This document shows positions 14,484 to 18,364 of a stretch of 18,364 bases of DNA, piece after piece. Both the position numbers and the translations under genes were made by a program. The DNA lies in contig CALEPX010000091.1 of NCBI GenBank assembly GCA_937911045.1, positions 1 to 18,364 of the forward strand. Reading direction: 5' to 3'. The stretch is from an uncultured Fretibacterium sp. (GTDB lineage: Bacteria > Synergistota > Synergistia > Synergistales > Aminobacteriaceae). A model generated the notes under the pieces. That model was given only the letters and a program-made list of their open reading frames with translations. It made no database searches and had not been told where the DNA came from. The number at the start of each line of letters is the position of its first letter. Within the stretch, counting starts at the first letter, position 1.

Positions 14484-15793
14484 TTACGCTGCAAGCTCCG
14501 CATTAAGACTAATTAACGTGGCTAAGGTGCAGGTGGTTCTCTTGGAGCACGAAGGAACTTTTGCCTCCATGTCCAACCTTGACGTTACCGGCAAGGATTT
14601 TAGAATTTCTCGGATAAAATACCTTGCGCCTATGTTATACGATGCTGACAAGTCACAATGATATTTTTTCCCGGTTTTGAATTTACACAAACTGTAATTT
14701 TTCTCATCGCGCTCTACTTCGCCGCTCCCGTCATAAGCAAGTTTTGACGTTCCCCACGCGCATATACGGCTGATTCGTTTGCCTAATCTGTGCATTTTAC
14801 AAGCTACTATTGACTGAACAGCGCGCGATTTCCAAAGATGTAATTTTTGTTTTTTACTTCCGCGCTTCTTGCCGTTTAGGTCTAAATGTTCGAATATAAC
14901 TACATCCGCGTTATATAGAAGTGCTGCAACATCTACAATAAATTGCGCTGTGAGATTCGCTATGTTTGTGTTAATTCCTTTGGCTCTTGCCCATAATCTC
15001 GGAGTCCGTTTCGCTCCGTGCTGCTGCGCTTTTTTAATGCGATTTATTGCATGATTCAGAGAGTCTTTTTCTCTTGATAAATCCAAAAACTTTCTACCAA
15101 TGACAGTGCCGTCTGATTTCATTGCGCTGCAAACACAATCGTTATTTATTCCTAAATCTACTCCGATTATTACTTGTTTTTCTAAGCCTTTATCTTGAAT
15201 TTTCACCTCCTCCTCAAAAGCAAAATCTAAATACCAATTTTTACCTCGTCTGCGTAACGTTGGTACACATTCTTTTCTGTTTTTACAATGCTTTTGAATG
15301 TATTTAACGTCAGTATTTTTTAATTTTACATCTAACCAATCCCAAGTATTTTGGGTAAAAACTTTTAATTTTGCCGTGTTAGTTCCAGTTTTGACAAAGC
15401 AATTATCACGATACATCGCAGGATAAATTCTTCCAGCTTTTGGTATGCCAGGCTCGTTACCCTTTTGTATCTAAGCCAGTTTTCATAATTGCTTTTATAG
15501 GAGCTGACTTTGCCGATAGCCTCTGTAATAGCAGCTCTTCGTAAATAACTTGGAAATTTGTAAAAATCTTTGTCGAAATTATATTTAGGGAATGGATTAT
15601 TGGCAGTTTTATGCGAAAATTTTTCTATTGCTCCCTGTCGCTCTAAAGATGATTTAATTTTCGAAACATGAGTCCATTCTGCCAACACAACTTTGATAAA
15701 AAAGCCAACAGCTCCCCTATACTGCTCTACAGTATTTTTGAAAGCTCCGTGAGGACTCGAAATTTTTATTTTATATGTTGACAAAATTTTCAT
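14484..15793 (-). pseudogene. tnpB: tnpB, RNA-guided nuclease-family transposase, frameshifted
   Basis: Two overlapping frames make one TnpB. The first (15793-15365) carries the N-terminal domain, beginning MKILSTYKIKISSPHG. The second (open to 14484) carries the RuvC-like nuclease: GVDLGIN (RuvC-I Asp), VIFEHLDLNGKKRG (RuvC-II Glu) and CDLSASYNIGARYF (RuvC-III Asp). Continuous sense NEPGIPKAGRIYPAMYRDN precedes the second frame's first ATG, so the break is near 15460. An A4 run (15463-15466) with one missing base would explain it. The zinc-finger cysteines common in TnpB are absent (YDGSG and CKFKTG instead), as in one known subgroup. Total length would be about 436 residues. It is probably inactive unless the frameshift is a sequencing error or is bypassed. 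Confidence 0.82.
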
Positions 15794-15822
15794 GATTGCT
15801 TATTCTACCATAAGCCGACTAA

Positions 15823-15842
15823 CTCATGACTGAAGTCACGAG
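15823..15842 (-). repeat. left-end subterminal hairpin of the IS605-type element
   Basis: CTCATGACT-GA-AGTCACGAG, with the same stem length, loop size and mismatch position as the right-end hairpin. It is 30 bases upstream of the tnpB start codon. Confidence 0.65.
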
Positions 15843-15859
15843 TGTGCGTCGGCAAGTTT

Positions 15860-16552
15860 ATCAAAGAGTTCCCCGATGCAATAATTATTCAGGAAACTTT
15901 CACAGGGGCATTTTTTCAGGGTCGTAAGGAATTGGAGAAGCTCATTCATTATATTCAGGCTGGAGATACGATTGTGTTTGACAGTGTTTCGAGAATGAGC
16001 CGAAACTCTGAAGAGGGCTTTGCATTATACGAAAAACTCTATAATCAAGGCGTGGAACTCGTGTTTCTCAAAGAACCACACATCAATACTGCTACTTACA
16101 GAAAAACTTTGCAGGAAAAACAAATCTCGCTTAATCTTAACAGCGGTGATGAAGCGACAGATAAACTTATGAAATCCATTCTCGACGCTCTGAATGATTA
16201 CATTCTCACTCTGGCAAAGAAACAAATCCAACTCGCATTTATCCAATCACAAAAGGAAATTGACGATTTACACCAACGTACACGTGAAGGAATTGAAACT
16301 GCACGACGGAATGGTAAACAAATCGGGCACCAACGTGGAATAAAACTGAATATCAGCAAGAAAGTTCCTATTCAACAATTAATACTCAAACGTAGTAAAT
16401 CTTTTGGCGGGGCAAATTCCGATAAGGAAGTTATAGCTATAATAAATGCGTCATCTTTTATTCCAGACGGACAGACGATACCTAAATGGCTTCATGTGAG
16501 CAACAATACTTATTACAAATACAAAACTGAACTATACTCGACCATAAAATAA
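15860..16552 (+). pseudogene. serine recombinase (resolvase/invertase), N-terminus lost
   Basis: The frame encodes the resolvase fold from about residue 30 on: FPDAIIIQETFTG, GRKELEKLIHYIQAGDTIVF, SVSRMSRNSEEGFALYEKL, GVELVFLKEPHI, then the long helix with RTREGIETARRNGKQIG and a C-terminal helix-turn-helix ending VSNNTYYKYKTEL. The first ~30 residues, including the YxRVS segment with the catalytic serine, are absent. An in-frame TGA at 15827-15829 and the IS left end precede the fragment. The first codons of any GTG 15842 start (VCVGKF) appear to be IS sequence. The missing part is not on the other side of the IS either, so an insertion plus a deletion or rearrangement is inferred. The fragment should have no recombinase activity. 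Confidence 0.8.
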
Positions 16553-16580
16553 GTTCTCTGAAAATCTCAAAGAACTTATT
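16548..16580. terminator. bidirectional terminator between convergent genes
   Basis: AATAAGTTCT (16548-16557) and AGAACTTATT (16571-16580) are perfect 10-bp arms with a 13-base loop. They overlap the resolvase stop codon and precede the stop of the convergent ParB-like gene. The A- and T-rich flanks suit termination in both directions. Confidence 0.6.
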
Positions 16581-16597
16581 GCTTTATCATGAAATTT

Positions 16598-17704
16598 TTA
16601 GCCCCACACTGACAGTTTCTTGTTATGAGAACTCACTGGAATATCACCGATAACTTCCTTTATGAGTTCATCAAAATCTTTTCCCTGAGTATTAATAATT
16701 TTGGGTAAGTGTGTATCAGTCAGCACTGGCTTTCCACGAGTGGCGAGAATGCAAAGATCGTTTGTTTTATCAGATTCTGTAATAACAAATGCTATCGTAT
16801 GATATTTAAAACCCCAATCTTCAATTAAGTTCGATTTGAATATATCAGATAACATATGATACTGACTCCATATGAATAAAGCGCAATCATCATCGGCTCT
16901 CTTTTCAATGTGTAACTTCATAAGAGCTTTGCGATTAATCTCACTACTCAAGTTTAAGGATATGACCTTATGTTTCTCAGAGTAATTTTCGGAACTATCC
17001 TGTACTACGTTATCTTGCGTACTTTCAGCTTCTTGCGAGTCTTCAATATCCTGTGCTTTATCACGTTGTCTGACATCGGCAATAACAGTTTTAGGTTTCT
17101 CACCTTTCGCAATACGCTTGACAATTTCAGCCTGTTGTTCATGGGACATTTTAGTAACCCCATAAGCTGAATTGATTGAAAGGTTCTTTTTTCGCACAGC
17201 GTCTACAACAGCTTCAGGAGCATTATCAATAACTTTCACAGCACGGTCATATGTTTTCCCAGATACTTCTGCCATAGCTCCAAGTTCATCACGTGATTCT
17301 TTACCTTCCTTTAACATTCCGGTCATTTGTCCGGAATGTTCTTCAATGTCATTTCTTGTTCCTTGACGTTCTTTTGCTTGAGCTTTAACTACTTTCTCGC
17401 ATTTACGAACTAGTTCAATGCGTTGAAAGTCATTAAGATTGCGACGTGATAATTGATTACGCAATATCCATAATATAGCTTCATCACGAGAATTAAAATT
17501 CATTTCGTGAAGCTTAAAGTCTATAGCTCTAGAAGAACAAATTTCATAACGATTATGACCGTCAATAATTGTCCCATTCCAAACAACAAGAGGGTCTATA
17601 CAACCATCAGTAATAAGGCTATCTTCAAGATTTTTGAACTCATGCTCAGTCAACGGCGGGATTAATGCTTTAAATTCAGGATCAATAATAAGTTCAATAG
17701 ACAT
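16598..17704 (-). CDS. ParB-like N-terminal domain fused to a degenerate MT-A70-like domain
   Basis: This encodes 368 residues. Residues 1-100 form a ParB/sulfiredoxin-type domain: LTEHEFKNLEDSLITDGCID, PLVVWNGTIIDGHNRYEIC, and NQLSRRNLNDFQRIELVRK. A charged linker with a helix-turn-helix-like segment follows. Residues ~245-368 resemble the second half of MT-A70 adenine methyltransferases: DDDCALFIWSQYHML, EDWGFKYHTIAFVI, LCILATRGKP. Where an active enzyme has DPPW, this protein has ISLNLSS, so catalysis is not expected. It may bind DNA or SAM as a regulator, or partner an active methylase outside the window. AGGAG is 11 bases before the ATG and lies inside an inverted repeat. It is co-oriented with the PARG-like gene. 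Confidence 0.7.
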   Translation of the reverse strand: MSIELIIDPEFKALIPPLTEHEFKNLEDSLITDGCIDPLVVWNGTIIDGHNRYEICSSRAIDFKLHEMNFNSRDEAILWILRNQLSRRNLNDFQRIELVRKCEKVVKAQAKERQGTRNDIEEHSGQMTGMLKEGKESRDELGAMAEVSGKTYDRAVKVIDNAPEAVVDAVRKKNLSINSAYGVTKMSHEQQAEIVKRIAKGEKPKTVIADVRQRDKAQDIEDSQEAESTQDNVVQDSSENYSEKHKVISLNLSSEINRKALMKLHIEKRADDDCALFIWSQYHMLSDIFKSNLIEDWGFKYHTIAFVITESDKTNDLCILATRGKPVLTDTHLPKIINTQGKDFDELIKEVIGDIPVSSHNKKLSVWG

Positions 17705-17710
17705 TTAGTT

Positions 17711-17791
17711 CCAAACTCCTCTCGATAAAATTTGTCAGCTATGATAACACATAACTAATTTTTATGAAATATTCATTGATAAGGAGTTTGG
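17711..17791 (-). promoter_or_regulatory. inverted repeat covering the ribosome binding site of the ParB-MT-A70 gene
   Basis: CCAAACTCCT (17711-17720) and AGGAGTTTGG (17782-17791) are perfect 10-bp complements 61 bases apart. On the minus-strand mRNA the downstream arm contains the Shine-Dalgarno AGGAGT, so pairing would hide it. A weak promoter pair (TTTCAT, 17 bases, TATCAT) lies between the arms; transcripts from it would lack the upstream arm. Readthrough transcripts from the PARG-like gene would carry both. Confidence 0.45.
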
Positions 17792-17802
17792 TATAAAGAA
17801 CT

Positions 17803-18364
17803 TTAATTTATATCAAATCTCTCGCTAAATGCCTTGAAATTATGCCCTTCGTGTTCCATTACATACACGGCAAAAATCACGTACTCAAATTTTTTTCGGT
17901 ACAATTTGAGAGCTTCCTTCCACGCTTCAGCTACAAGTTCGGGATTATTCTTGAAAGCTCCGCACCCGAATGCTCCAGTAACGAGAATATCAACGCCATT
18001 AAGTGCCGCGACATGCAATATATGCTTGGCTCGTTGGGTGTGAATTTCAAATAATTCTTTGATGTTACAGTCTGAATATCGAGCATTTCTCAAATCTGGC
18101 GCGGCACATGTAATCACGTCAACGGTTACGAAATCATCATGATTCAACCTTTCAGGGAAGTCGGTGTCAGATTTACAAATAACTACGCCTTCCGAATAAA
18201 TGCAAGTGTCATCGTGTCTGAAGTTATAGTGTTCCTTGTTCGGAATGTAGTAGCTTTCCTTGAGCCATTTTCGATCAATCAGAGGATACAGAGTTGAACA
18301 CCTACACAAGCATTCTTCCTGTGCTCGACTTCCGCTGAATACTCCTCCGCCGGGGTGGATTGCC
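17803..18364 (-). CDS. bacterial PARG-like macrodomain protein (TIGR02452 family), 5' end outside the window
   Basis: The frame is open to the window edge; the first bases read AIHPGGGVFSGSRAQEECL. This holds the PARG signature, GGG (18351-18343) and QEE (18321-18313) seven residues apart, with catalytic glutamates in QEE. Later DVITCAAPDLRN and LVTGAFGCGAFKNNPELVAEAW match the ADP-ribose-binding loops of the family. The 186 residues seen are most of a protein usually near 260-280; about 60-80 N-terminal residues are missing beyond the edge. A TTG at 18309 is only an internal codon and not the start. The enzyme would remove poly- or mono-ADP-ribose. It is upstream of the ParB-MT-A70 gene, 98 bases away. 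Confidence 0.85.
   Translation of the reverse strand, partial: AIHPGGGVFSGSRAQEECLCRCSTLYPLIDRKWLKESYYIPNKEHYNFRHDDTCIYSEGVVICKSDTDFPERLNHDDFVTVDVITCAAPDLRNARYSDCNIKELFEIHTQRAKHILHVAALNGVDILVTGAFGCGAFKNNPELVAEAWKEALKLYRKKFEYVIFAVYVMEHEGHNFKAFSERFDIN

Larger units (their letters stand above)
14399..15859 (-). mobile_element. IS605/IS1341-type insertion sequence with tnpB only
   Basis: The element reads on the minus strand. Matching subterminal hairpins mark both ends: 15823-15842 (left end) and 14399-14418 (right end). Each has 9-base arms around a 2-base loop with the same A-C mismatch at the fourth pair, as IS200/IS605 ends do. No Y1 transposase (tnpA) is present. The exact ends are inferred: on the minus strand TTTGAT (ending near 15860) is a plausible left-end target, which would put the left boundary at about 15859. 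The right boundary lies somewhere below 14399. Confidence 0.7.

Noticed and set aside
17803..18309. TTG at 18309 as the start of the PARG-like gene
   Set aside because: The frame continues upstream to the window edge and includes the catalytic GGG...QEE signature.

Overview
The window looks like part of a self-replicating mobile element (a plasmid, phage-plasmid or integrated element) from a low-GC bacterium. Strong AGGAGG-type ribosome binding sites, bacterial -35/-10 promoters and the gene content (ParB-like proteins, DUF3990, AAA-ATPase/PD-(D/E)XK protein, IS605-type TnpB) fit an anaerobic Firmicutes-, Synergistota- or Spirochaete-like host, but nothing here fixes the taxon.

Left end (1-2422): the tail of an unknown gene, an unknown helical protein and a probable winged-helix replication initiator, all on the + strand. 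An origin-like non-coding region follows: two 20-bp direct repeats at a 21-bp period (iterons), three nested or perfect inverted repeats, a long terminator-like hairpin, and a cluster of GTGGAATTATT-type sites.

Replication module (2423-8501, minus strand): an ssDNA-binding protein (DUF2815), a family B DNA polymerase split into two overlapping reading frames, and a PrimPol-DnaB-like helicase fusion. With the Rep protein these could supply most of a private replisome. A ParB-like gene is transcribed divergently at 8835.

Array region (10087-14359): six copies of a 45-47 bp near-palindrome, with outer arms GGGGTC/GACCCC or the compensated GGTGTC/GACACC, alternate with + strand accessory genes: a DUF3990 ADP-ribosyltransferase-like toxin with an overlapping partner gene, a uracil-DNA-glycosylase-like gene broken by an in-frame TAA, and an AAA-ATPase/PD-(D/E)XK protein. 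Two further repeat units carry no recognisable gene. The layout recalls an integron cassette array, but the repeats lack the attC core. This is the strongest candidate for something undescribed.

Right end (14399-18364): an IS605/IS1341-type element with a frameshifted tnpB abuts a serine recombinase that has lost its N-terminus. A convergent minus-strand pair follows: a ParB-like protein fused to a catalytically degenerate MT-A70-like domain, and a bacterial PARG-like (TIGR02452) macrodomain protein that runs off the window end. An ADP-ribosyltransferase-like toxin and an ADP-ribose-removing enzyme therefore lie about 7 kb apart.

Three genes have lesions (polymerase split, UDG-like stop, tnpB frameshift). 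Real decay, recoding and sequencing error cannot be told apart from the sequence alone.
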